In this document: one piece after another, positions 1 through 6,224 of the stretch
How positions within the stretch are numbered: the stretch's first letter is position 1
Layout: each line of letters starts with the position of its first letter
Source of the DNA: UBA9676 sp036005525
Lineage (GTDB): Bacteria > Actinomycetota > Actinomycetes > Streptosporangiales > Streptosporangiaceae
Reading direction: 5' to 3'
Length of the DNA: 6,494 nt
Assembly: GCA_036005525.1 (NCBI GenBank)
Contig: DASYQM010000363.1
Location: 1-6,494, forward strand
The notes under the pieces: model-generated
Database searches by the model: none
What the model saw: only the letters and a program-made list of their open reading frames with translations
Told to the model about the DNA's origin: nothing
Made by a program: the position numbers and the translations under genes

Positions 1-963
1 CACCAGCACCAGGTCCCCCGCGACCACCTCGGCCGTGGCCACCTCCGCGGTTTCGCCGTCCCGGATCACCGTGGCCTTGGGCGGGGCCAGGTCGAGCAGG
101 GCCCGGATGGCGTCGTTGGCCCCGCCCCGGGCCCGCATCTCGAACCAGTGACCCAGCAGCACGAACGCCGCCAGCACCGTGGCCGCCTCATAGAAGGTGT
201 CGCCGCCGCCGGTGAGCGTCACCACCAGCGAGTACAGCCACCCCGCGCCGATGGCGACCGCGACCAGCACCATCATGTCCAGCGTCCGGGCCCGCAAGGC
301 GCGGAACGCGCCGTCGAAGAAGATCCACGACGAGTAGAAGATCACCGGCAGGCTCAGCAGCAGCAGCCACACGTCGTCGCGCAGGCCGAACGGCGCGGCG
401 GCCGTGAAGCCCAGCACGTCGCGGCCGATCGGCGACCACAACAAGATCGGGACCGAGAAGATGGCGGCGACCAGGAACCGGTTGCGCATGTCGCGGACCA
501 TCGCGTCCATCGACATGCCGGCCGCGCCGCCGTGGCCCATCATCTCGTGCGGAGACGGCGCGCCCTCCCCGCCGGCCATCGCGTGCGCCGCGTGCTCCTC
601 GCGGCCGGGGGCCGCCGTGAGCGCCGCAGCGTGCCCGTCCGGCGGGTCTGGCTCGGCCAGCGGGTCGCAGATGTGGCAGGGCACCGACTGGCCAGCGCAG
701 TGGTAACCACATTCCTGCACGCATCGCCTCAGCTCGGCGACCGAGGTCTGGGCAGTGTCGAAGGTGACCGTGGCGGTCTGTGCCACCGGGTTGGCCTCCA
801 CCATCCGCACCCCCGGCCTGCGGCCGAGCACCCGCTCAACGACTGCCTTCTCGCTCGCGCGGTACTGCCTGCCAACGTGCAGGACAATCGAGGCGACCTT
901 GCCGACCGGCACCCCGTCGATGCCTCCCGCCGGGGCATCGGGCGCGTGCTCGCGGTGAGCCAT
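1..963 (-). CDS. Heavy-metal (copper-type) P1B ATPase, N-terminal part, truncated by window edge
   Basis: This is the N-terminal 321 residues of an inner-membrane metal-exporting P-type ATPase; the gene continues beyond base 1, so the phosphorylation (DKTG) and CPx-type ion-site motifs are not visible. Seen: an HMA-like fold pattern at residues 20-90 ending in an ECGYHC segment, a His/Met-rich linker (about 111-155, including HEMMGHGG), then four hydrophobic segments at about 163-180, 198-217, 229-248 (within RTLDMMVLVAVAIGAGWLYS) and 257-275, and the start of the actuator domain (GDLVLV at the cut edge). The HMA-like part lacks the usual GMxCxxC loop; instead Cys 81, 85, 89, 96 and 99 cluster at its end. 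The ATG at 961-963 follows a Shine-Dalgarno GGGAGGGG at a good distance. By family knowledge, the TLDMM helix and His/Met-rich N-terminus suggest a CopB-like copper or silver exporter; the metal itself is inferred. There is no partner gene upstream except a distant permease. Confidence 0.9.
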   Translation of the reverse strand, partial: MAHREHAPDAPAGGIDGVPVGKVASIVLHVGRQYRASEKAVVERVLGRRPGVRMVEANPVAQTATVTFDTAQTSVAELRRCVQECGYHCAGQSVPCHICDPLAEPDPPDGHAAALTAAPGREEHAAHAMAGGEGAPSPHEMMGHGGAAGMSMDAMVRDMRNRFLVAAIFSVPILLWSPIGRDVLGFTAAAPFGLRDDVWLLLLSLPVIFYSSWIFFDGAFRALRARTLDMMVLVAVAIGAGWLYSLVVTLTGGGDTFYEAATVLAAFVLLGHWFEMRARGGANDAIRALLDLAPPKATVIRDGETAEVATAEVVAGDLVLV

Positions 964-968
964 GGCTT

Positions 969-976
969 CCCCTCCC
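969..976 (-). promoter_or_regulatory. Ribosome binding site of the P-type ATPase
   Basis: Minus-strand GGGAGGGG, 5 nt before the ATG whose first base is 963 (7 nt from its GGAGG core). It fixes the start of the metal ATPase, and no other in-frame start near it is as well placed. Confidence 0.7.
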
Positions 977-1045
977 TAAACTCGGGTGAGCGGAGCCTTC
1001 CGTTTCGCATCGGCGCGGGGTGCCGGCACGCCTGGCTGGAGGTCT

Positions 1046-1234
1046 TCATCGAAGCGTCCTAGTCCTGCCAGGGGTTCGCGCAGAAATGGCCGCCGAAGCT
1101 GGACCTGTGAAACAGACCGCGCGGACACATCCACAATAAACCCCCCGGGGGTAGGACGTTGTCCGGCGGGCGGGACTTCGGGCACCGCACGAGGCGCGAC
1201 TGCAGCCTGTCGGCAAGATCATCGACAGGTCCAC
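1046..1234 (-). CDS. Doubtful 62-aa ORF behind a very strong Shine-Dalgarno
   Basis: A GTG at 1232-1234 is preceded, 5 nt away, by AGAAGGAGG (1240-1248), a long match to the 16S rRNA tail, 22 nt past the permease stop. The ORF starts VDLSMILPTG and ends at TGA 1046-1048. Only the first dozen codons have the expected G/C third positions; afterwards the sequence is Arg/Ser/Cys-rich with codons such as AGG, TGT and ACA, and it runs through the candidate operator of the metal ATPase. I do not recognise it. It may be the surviving 5' end of a lost gene formerly downstream of the permease, a short translated leader, or chance. Confidence 0.2.
   Translation of the reverse strand: MDLSMILPTGCSRASCGARSPARRTTSYPRGVYCGCVRAVCFTGPASAAISARTPGRTRTLR
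1135..1165 (-). promoter_or_regulatory. Candidate metal-responsive promoter/operator of the P-type ATPase
   Basis: On the minus strand a -35-like CGGACA (1160-1165) and a -10-like TTTATT (1135-1140) are separated by 19 nt. The spacer contains a G/C-block dyad, TACCCCC followed by GGGGGGT (1153 down to 1140), with a perfect 10-bp core at 1142-1151. Known: CsoR copper-sensor operators in Actinobacteria carry TACCC and GGGTA halves, and MerR/CueR-type copper activators bind dyads in 19-20 nt spacers. Either would suit a copper ATPase gene. Both hexamers are weak matches and no regulator gene lies in the window. A start near 1128 would leave a leader of about 165 nt before the ATG. Confidence 0.45.
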
Positions 1235-1269
1235 CTGAACCTCCTTCTATGGTGCAGTCACCGGCTTGC

Positions 1270-2151
1270 TCAGGCCGCTTGTCGCTTGCGAGGGGCGGGG
1301 ACGCTGCAGCCGGGAGCGCGAGGGCGTGCGCCCAGGGCTGTTTGCATGTTGTGGCGGAACAGCAAGGCAGCGACCCCCGTGGCTCCGGCGAGCCAGGCAA
1401 GGGCGGTTAGCAGCAGGCTTCCCTGGCCGAAACCGTTACTGAGGATGGCGTTGGTGAGGACCTGGGAGCCGCCGTAGCCGGGCAGGAAGTGCGCCCACGT
1501 GGGCGGCGCCGGGTCGAGCATGGGGTCCTGGGCGATGCCGAGGTCGAGGAACGGGACCACGAATGCGATCAGGACGCCTGCGACCCGGCCGAACAGCGGT
1601 GCGAGGATGAAGCCGATCACGGCGTAGGTGAGGGCGAGGATGGCGCTGGCGGCGATGTATCCGCCCCATTGGCCGACGCTGGCGACAGTGGCGGTGACCG
1701 CGAGGGACACGCCGGTGGCGAGCAGCGCGGCCACCGCGACCAGGGTGAACCTGCCGGCCAGCAGCGGGCCGGGCCGCTCACCGGCCAGCACCAGGCGCTG
1801 GTCGGCGGAGCGGGAGTCCAAGATGATGAACATGCCCGCCAGGGTGGCCAGCGATGCGATGACCATCGGGGCCATGAAGGCGGGGTGGATGCCCGCGCCG
1901 AAGGCCAGATTGACCACCTTGCTCACCTGGCGGCCGTTCTCCTCCAGCGTGAGCCGGACCCGGCTGCCTGGGGCGAGCGCGGTGGCGAAGACGATGAACA
2001 CCGCCGGAACGGCGGCCAGCAGCACCCACAGCACCCGGTTGCGGCTCTGCGGCTGCCGCAGGACCCAGCCTCGCGGCTGGCCGCTGGCCGTCTCGCGGAG
2101 CGAAGACGGCCTCGGCGACCAGGCCGAGCGCCCCGGGCGCGGGACAAGCAC
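1270..2151 (-). CDS. ABC-2 type transporter permease (orphan)
   Basis: This is an integral membrane protein of 293 residues, with hydrophobic segments at about 40-60, 93-111, 135-156, 164-184, 186-205 and 245-264. That six-helix layout, an extracellular loop of about 30 residues after the first helix, and the conserved-looking HFLPGYGGSQVLTNAIL segment (221-237) match actinobacterial ABC-2 permeases, which pair with a separate ATPase to export drugs, lipids or other compounds. The substrate cannot be inferred. No ATPase gene (Walker A, LSGGQ) lies on either side, so a partner must be elsewhere or has been lost. The GTG at 2151 is the first start after an in-frame TGA at 2212-2214, but it has no clear Shine-Dalgarno. 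The first 36 residues are Pro/Arg/Ser-rich and unlike the usual N-terminus, so the true start is uncertain, or the 5' end has been altered. The C-terminal tail after residue 270 is polar and basic. Confidence 0.75.
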   Translation of the reverse strand: MLVPRPGRSAWSPRPSSLRETASGQPRGWVLRQPQSRNRVLWVLLAAVPAVFIVFATALAPGSRVRLTLEENGRQVSKVVNLAFGAGIHPAFMAPMVIASLATLAGMFIILDSRSADQRLVLAGERPGPLLAGRFTLVAVAALLATGVSLAVTATVASVGQWGGYIAASAILALTYAVIGFILAPLFGRVAGVLIAFVVPFLDLGIAQDPMLDPAPPTWAHFLPGYGGSQVLTNAILSNGFGQGSLLLTALAWLAGATGVAALLFRHNMQTALGARPRAPGCSVPAPRKRQAA

Positions 2152-2564
2152 CTGGATCTCTGCGCGCCGGTCCGTGCTGTCGGTGCTGGCCCGGTCAGGA
2201 ACGCACCAGGATCAGGCCGCGCCCTCCACATCGAGGCGCAGCTCGCGAAACCCGGCCGCGCCGGGGAGGAAAGGCCCGATGAGGTCGGCACGGGGTGCCG
2301 GCGGCCGGTACGCAGTGCCGCACCGGCCCGGCCGACCCGTCCAGCTTCGCTGCTCCGGATAATCGCTGACACACCGAGTCCGGTGCCTGGCGCGAGGGTT
2401 AATGGCACGGCCCGCGTTTGCCGGCCGCCCGTCGTATACCGGGTGGGGCGCGGTGCAAGCCTTGCGACTGGGCCCCGTTGGACGCGGCGGGAATCGGCGC
2501 CGAGCCGGTCCCAGGGCAAGCGGTGGGCACCGTCGGCCAGGCTAGGCCAAGCCATACTGCTGTT
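2152..2564. other. Long intergenic region, divergent between permease and DUF167 gene
   Basis: About 410 bases without a convincing gene. On the plus strand, GGGGAGGA (2263-2270) precedes an ATG at 2279 that opens only 27 codons. On the minus strand, the permease frame continues upstream to a TGA at 2212-2214, preceded by a protein-like stretch (containing GFRELRLDVEGAA) that could be the tail of a decayed gene but is not recognisable. The plus-strand promoter of the DUF167 gene lies at its right end. No ABC ATPase remnant, tRNA or hairpin terminator was seen. Confidence 0.5.
2553..2558 (+). promoter_or_regulatory. -10 box of a likely leaderless promoter
   Basis: CATACT matches TATAAT at four positions, including the conserved A2 and T6. 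Its last base is 7 nt from the GTG at 2565, so transcription would begin on or next to the start codon. No convincing -35 and no Shine-Dalgarno are present. Leaderless genes starting with ATG or GTG are common in Actinobacteria. Confidence 0.45.
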
Positions 2565-2837
2565 GTGCGGATCAGCATCCGGGTCCGTCCCGGCTCGGCG
2601 CATCCAGGTGTCGGCGGCGAGCACGCTGGGGCACTGGTCGTCCGGGTCAGCGCGCGCGCCGTGGGCGGCAACGCGACCAAGGCCGCCCTGTCTGCGCTGG
2701 CTGCCGCATTGGGTGTCCCCCGTGGTGCCGTGACACTGGTTGCGGGTGCGTCGAGCCGGACCAAGATAGTCGACATCACTGGCGCTGATCCGGCGGTGGT
2801 CTCGCGGCTGCTTGCCGGGCCCGGCCGCACCGGCTGA
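2565..2837 (+). CDS. DUF167 (UPF0235/YggU-like) family protein
   Basis: This is a small soluble protein of 90 residues. It opens with a beta strand, VRISIRVRPGS, followed by LVVRVSARAVGGNATKAAL (about 24-42) and VTLVAGASSRTKIVDI (56-71). These match the DUF167 pattern: a P-x-S/A motif near the N-terminus, a G-K/G-x-N-x-A-like segment leading into a helix, and a G-x-x-S-R-x-K motif before a final strand. Members have known folds (E. coli YggU) but no settled function. The length fits the family. The frame is open upstream to 2418, but family homology begins at the GTG at 2565, and a -10 box directly before it supports a leaderless start there. It is the only confident plus-strand gene and converges on acs. 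Confidence 0.82.
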   Translation: MRISIRVRPGSAHPGVGGEHAGALVVRVSARAVGGNATKAALSALAAALGVPRGAVTLVAGASSRTKIVDITGADPAVVSRLLAGPGRTG

Positions 2838-2855
2838 TGGCTGCTGCTAGATGAT

Positions 2856-2871
2856 CTGCCGGAGCTGGCAG
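2856..2871 (+). terminator. Weak hairpin between convergent genes
   Basis: CTGCC and GGCAG form a 5-bp stem with a 6-nt loop, beginning 19 nt after the DUF167 stop and about 90 nt beyond the acs stop on the other strand. There is no T-tract, so it is at best a weak terminator. Nothing stronger was seen in the 124-nt convergent gap. Confidence 0.2.
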
Positions 2872-2961
2872 GCTGGGCCGGTGAGGGCTGCCGGCGACGT
2901 TCTCCGGGCCAGCCGGTAACCAGTGTCTGGCAGGGCCGCCCGTCGTGAGCGCCGCGGCCGG

Positions 2962-5088
2962 TTACTCGCCGCCGAACTTCTTTATCTCCTCGAACTCGGC
3001 CTCGGTGAGCTGGCGCGGCACGTCGTCGCGGGCGACCTTTGCGCTTTGCACGTGGTGGCGGATGTCGTCGACGATCTCGGGGTTGGCGAGGGTCGTGACG
3101 TCGCCGACGTCGGCGAAGTTGGAGACCGCGGCGATCACCCGGCGCATGATCTTGCCGGACCGGGTCTTGGGCATGTCCGGGACGATCCACACGTTCTTGG
3201 GGCGGGCGATCTTGCCGATCTCGGTCTCGATCGCCTTGCTGACCTTGCCCTCCATCTCGGTGCTCGGCTGGAAGCCGGGCTTGAGCGCGACGTATATCTC
3301 GACGACGCGGCCGCGGATGTCGTCGATGACCGGGACGGCCGCCGCCTCGGCGACCTCGGGGACGGTGAGCGCCGCGGACTCGATCTCCTTGGTGCCCAGC
3401 CGGTGCCCGGCGACGTTGATCACGTCGTCCACCCGGCCGAGGATCCGGAAGTACCCGTCGGCGGCCTGGACAGCGCCGTCGCCGGCGAAGTACGGCCAGT
3501 CGCGCCAGTCGGTGCTGTCCGGGTTGCGGTTGTACTTGCGGTAATAGGTGTCCACGAACCGTTCCGGCTGGCCCCAGATGGTCTGGAAGATCCCCGGCCA
3601 GGGGTTGCGGATGCAGATGTTGCCCGCCTTGCCGCTGCCCATCGGCACCTCGTTGCCGTCCTCGTCGTAGATGACGGGATAGACCCCGAGCACGCCCGGG
3701 CCGCAGCTGCCCGGCTTCATCGGCTGCAGGGCGGGCAGGGTGCTGCCGAGGAACCCGCCGTTCTCGGTCTGCCACCAGGTGTCCACGATCGCCGCCTCGC
3801 CCTTGCCGACCTCGGAGTGATACCACCGCCACACCTCGGGCTCGATCGGCTCGCCGACGGTGGTCATGTGCTTGAAGTGGTAGGTGTACTTCTTCGGCTC
3901 CTCCGGGCCGACCTTGCGCAGCATCCGGATCGCGGTCGGCGAGGTGTGGAAGATGTTCACCCCGAGCTGCTCGGCGATCCGCCACGGCCGCCCGCCGTCG
4001 GGGTAGTTCGGCACGCCCTCGTAGACCACGGTGGTGGTGCCGAGCGCCAGCGGGCCGTAGACGATGTAGGAATGGCCGGTGATCCACCCGATGTCGGCCA
4101 TGCACCAGTACACGTCGTCGGGGTGGATGTCCTGGTAGTACCTGGACGTGCCGGCCACATACGCCAGGTAGCCGCCGGTGGAGTGCTGGCAGCCCTTGGG
4201 GCGGCCGGTAGTCCCGCTGGTGTACATCAGAAACAGCGGCGCCTCGGCCGGCATCGACACCGGCTCGACGGCCTGCTCCTCGTGCCTGGCGATCAGCTCG
4301 TCGGCGAACACGTCGCGGCCCTCGATCATCGGTGCCTGCGACGCATACTGGCCCGGGCGCCGCCGCCAGACCAGGACCTTCTCCACCTCCTGGCCCTCCT
4401 GGCGGGCCGCCGCGACCGCCTCATCGGCCTTGATCTTGTGATCGGTCAGCTGGCCGCCGCGGTAGTAGCCGTCCATCGTGATCAGGAACCGGCTGCCCGA
4501 ATCGGCGATCCGGTGCCCGCAGGCGGTGCCGCTGAACCCGCCAAAGACTTGCGAGTGGATGACGCCGAGCCGGGCGCAAGCCAGCATCGTGACCGGCAGC
4601 TCGGGAACCATCGGCATGTGCAGCGTCACCCGGTCGCCGGCCTGCAGGCCCAGCGAATCGCGCAGCAGCGCCGCGAACTCATTCACTTGCCGGTACAGCT
4701 GAGAGTAGCTGATCTGCACGTGCTCGTCGGATTCCAGCTCCGGCACGAAGATGATCGCGGTCTTGCCCGGATTCGCCGCGGCGTGCCGGTCCACGCAGTT
4801 ATATGAGGCGTTCAGCCGGCCGCCCACGAACCACTTCCAGAACGGCGGGTTGCTGGTATCCAGCGTGGTGTGCCAGGGCGCATCCCAGTCCAGCAGGTCT
4901 GCGTACTCCTTGAAGCAGTCGGGGAATTTGCCCTCGGCGAACCGGCCGAAGATGGCCGGGTCATGGGCATTGGCCTGTGCGACGAAGCTCGGAGGCGGCG
5001 GGTAGTACTGCTCCTCCCGCCAGTGCACGGCTATCTGGGCCTCGGAGACCTGCGTTGCCGGATCCTGCGCCTCGTCGCTGTCCGCCAT
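2962..5088 (-). CDS. acs: Acetyl-CoA synthetase (AMP-forming acetate--CoA ligase)
   Basis: This cytosolic enzyme activates acetate with ATP to acetyl-AMP and then forms acetyl-CoA. Seen in order: an ACS N-terminal domain (about 20-100), the phosphate-binding loop YTSGTTGRPKG (289-299), VGEP (411-414), DTWWQTENGG (436-445), YFAGDGA (533-539), the hinge GRVDDVINVAGHRLGT (551-566) and C-terminal PKTRSGKIMRR (640-650), where Lys646 is the catalytic lysine usually controlled by acetylation. The second Trp of WWQTE is known to limit the pocket to acetate, supporting this substrate over longer acids. At 708 residues it is longer than the usual 650 or so, with an extra segment around 516-532. Variations from textbook enzymes are TENGG for TETGG and Ala560 where many have Ser in NVSGHR. 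The ATG at 5086-5088 follows GAGAGGA with 7-nt spacing, and the stop is TAA. A small gene lies 52 nt upstream on the same strand, so co-transcription is likely. Confidence 0.96.
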   Translation of the reverse strand: MADSDEAQDPATQVSEAQIAVHWREEQYYPPPPSFVAQANAHDPAIFGRFAEGKFPDCFKEYADLLDWDAPWHTTLDTSNPPFWKWFVGGRLNASYNCVDRHAAANPGKTAIIFVPELESDEHVQISYSQLYRQVNEFAALLRDSLGLQAGDRVTLHMPMVPELPVTMLACARLGVIHSQVFGGFSGTACGHRIADSGSRFLITMDGYYRGGQLTDHKIKADEAVAAARQEGQEVEKVLVWRRRPGQYASQAPMIEGRDVFADELIARHEEQAVEPVSMPAEAPLFLMYTSGTTGRPKGCQHSTGGYLAYVAGTSRYYQDIHPDDVYWCMADIGWITGHSYIVYGPLALGTTTVVYEGVPNYPDGGRPWRIAEQLGVNIFHTSPTAIRMLRKVGPEEPKKYTYHFKHMTTVGEPIEPEVWRWYHSEVGKGEAAIVDTWWQTENGGFLGSTLPALQPMKPGSCGPGVLGVYPVIYDEDGNEVPMGSGKAGNICIRNPWPGIFQTIWGQPERFVDTYYRKYNRNPDSTDWRDWPYFAGDGAVQAADGYFRILGRVDDVINVAGHRLGTKEIESAALTVPEVAEAAAVPVIDDIRGRVVEIYVALKPGFQPSTEMEGKVSKAIETEIGKIARPKNVWIVPDMPKTRSGKIMRRVIAAVSNFADVGDVTTLANPEIVDDIRHHVQSAKVARDDVPRQLTEAEFEEIKKFGGE

Positions 5089-5140
5089 TGTCGTGTCCTC
5101 TCACCGGAAGATACCTATCGCAAGACCGAGGGCGGCCGGC

Positions 5141-5458
5141 TCACGCGTCCTTGAGCAGCCCGGCGAAGACCCCGAAATCATGCAGCTCGGCGCAGACCGC
5201 CGCCTGGCGGCTGAACGCTGCTATGTCGCCTTGGTTCAGCGAATCCCAGCACAGGCGCTCGGTCAACGCCAGCGCGCGAATGGTTACCGAACCCAGCGCC
5301 GTGATCGGTTCGGTCTCGGCCGCCTGCCGCAACGACCATGCGTCCCGCCCGGACGCCTCAGTAGCGGCCGCCGCCTGCAAGTGCCCGAGCAGCACTGACA
5401 ACTCCCCTGCCAGGTACTGCCGGGTCATCCCCATCGCCGGCCCGCCGGCCCGTGCCAT
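5141..5458 (-). CDS. Small helical protein of unknown function upstream of acs
   Basis: An ORF of 105 residues with strong G/C third-position bias ends 52 nt before the acs start on the same strand, which suggests one transcript. The protein is almost all predicted helix, soluble, without signal peptide or membrane segment; its second half contains RALALTERLCWDSLNQGD and then AVCAELHDFGVFAGLL. I do not recognise a family. The frame has a TGA at 5480-5482, so the start is at or after 5458. ATG at 5458 has no Shine-Dalgarno, whereas two further ATG codons at residues 9 and 11 (5434 and 5428) follow G-rich sequence; the start at MTRQYLAGEL, giving 95 residues, looks natural. A role linked to acetate metabolism is suggested only by position. 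Confidence 0.6.
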   Translation of the reverse strand: MARAGGPAMGMTRQYLAGELSVLLGHLQAAAATEASGRDAWSLRQAAETEPITALGSVTIRALALTERLCWDSLNQGDIAAFSRQAAVCAELHDFGVFAGLLKDA

Positions 5459-5848
5459 CTGACGCTGCGGATGTGGCGCTCACCAGCCCCCGCCAGAACC
5501 GCTCCGCAGCTGCCCAACTCAATCGCCTCCCAGCTCGGGGAGTCAATCAAATCTACTGCCGGGCCGTGCCCGCCGCCATGCCCAGAGCCATCCGGTCCGC
5601 CGGGGCGCGCATCCCCCGCGGCTGGGCCCGGCATCCGACGTTAACGGCTGGCGGTCTGGCGGGCGCTGGCGGCCCCAGATCAGCCTTTCAGGCGCGTCCC
5701 CAAGCGCCAACCGAACCCGCAGCCCTGCAAAACGAACGGCGGCTCCGGGTGCGAGGTCAGGCCGGATGTTTGTCACCGATCGTGAAGCCTGTCCAGCAGT
5801 AGGCTCCGTCCTTATGGCCGCCGGGCCAGCAGGATAGACGCGCGTGCC

Positions 5849-5947
5849 GCCGCAGCCCGGCCCCGCCGCCGCTGACCGACCACACCCAGGGCCGCAGCCC
5901 GGCCCCGCCGCCGCTGACCGACCACACCCAGGGCCGCAGCCCGGCCC
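5849..5947. repeat. Tandem repeat, 42-bp period, about 2.4 copies
   Basis: Two identical 42-bp units begin at 5849 and 5891 (each starting GCCGCAGCCCGG), and a third copy from 5933 keeps the first 15 bases before diverging. The period is 14 codons, so any frame through it repeats: plus strand Pro/Ala-rich (unit GPQPGPAAADRPHP), minus strand Gly/Cys-rich. A plus-strand frame from a GTG at 5844 to TAG at 6042-6044 crosses it, but it has no Shine-Dalgarno and I do not call it a gene. The identity of the two full copies suggests a recent duplication. Confidence 0.9.
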
Positions 5948-6033
5948 TGCCTCACCCCCCGGAGGGTGCATCGAAGGCGAGGCAAATCGAGCCGGTCTCA
6001 CTGCCGGGCCAGGGTCCGCCAGCTGCCGGTTAG

Positions 6034-6050
6034 ACGCGGCATAGCCGCGT
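6034..6050. terminator. Perfect GC hairpin
   Basis: ACGCGGC, ATA, GCCGCGT: a perfect 7-bp stem with a 3-nt loop, stable for its size. There is no T-run on either side, so it could be a factor-dependent or actinobacterial-type terminator or simply a structured site. It lies between the repeat block and the short ORF at 6049. Confidence 0.35.
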
Positions 6051-6174
6051 GAGCTTGGCTGATAAGGAAGAGATCGCCGCGTTGGCTGCCTGGACCGTCC
6101 GTTGGCTACAACAACTCACCGGGCACTCAGAAAGCCCACACTCTATGGAGTTATCAGCGACCAGACCACGCTAA
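6049..6174 (+). CDS. Possible 41-aa ORF, unknown
   Basis: GTG at 6049-6051 to TAA at 6172-6174. The first 23 residues (LADKEEIAALAAWTVRWLQQL after VS) look like a real amphipathic helix with good codon bias; the tail is Ser/Pro/Arg-rich and looks non-coding. There is no Shine-Dalgarno, and the GTG sits in the right arm of a hairpin. It may be the remnant of a longer gene. I do not recognise it. Confidence 0.2.
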   Translation: MSLADKEEIAALAAWTVRWLQQLTGHSESPHSMELSATRPR

Positions 6175-6224
6175 GCATCATCGGATCAGCGTGCACCTGC
6201 CCGGTTGCGGTGCAATTGGGTATT

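Larger units (their letters stand above)
964..1269. other. Intergenic region between permease and metal ATPase
   Basis: These 306 bases hold the strong Shine-Dalgarno and doubtful ORF on the right, the G/C-block dyad with promoter-like hexamers in the middle, and the leader and ribosome binding site of the metal ATPase on the left. I see no clear terminator for the permease. Confidence 0.6.

Noticed and set aside
148..1062. A 304-codon plus-strand frame opposite the metal ATPase
   Set aside because: Antisense shadow of the P-type ATPase, dominated by Arg, His and Gln; no ribosome site.
1489..2733. A 414-codon plus-strand frame opposite the permease
   Set aside because: Antisense shadow: low-complexity Arg/Gly/Glu/Asp translation, while the opposite strand encodes clear membrane helices.
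2399..4105. A 568-codon minus-strand frame overlapping the DUF167 and acs genes
   Set aside because: It is an out-of-frame reading of acs extended into the intergenic region, Arg-rich and without motifs.
2923..4806. A 627-codon plus-strand open frame opposite acs
   Set aside because: It is the mirror of the highly G/C-biased acs gene; its translation is rich in Val, Asp, Leu, Gly, Arg and His with no family motif. The acs reading is unmistakable.
5425..5634. A 69-codon minus-strand frame overlapping the start of the small gene upstream of acs
   Set aside because: Low-complexity Gly/Arg translation for most of its length and no start signal; the neighbouring frame has better coding character.
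5849..5947. Possible CRISPR array
   Set aside because: The units are directly adjacent without unique spacers and only 2.4 copies exist; it is a plain tandem repeat.
5543..6001. A 152-codon minus-strand frame covering the 42-bp repeat
   Set aside because: Gly/Cys/Pro/Arg-rich with no recognisable domain or ribosome site; it ends inside DNA that shows no coding bias.
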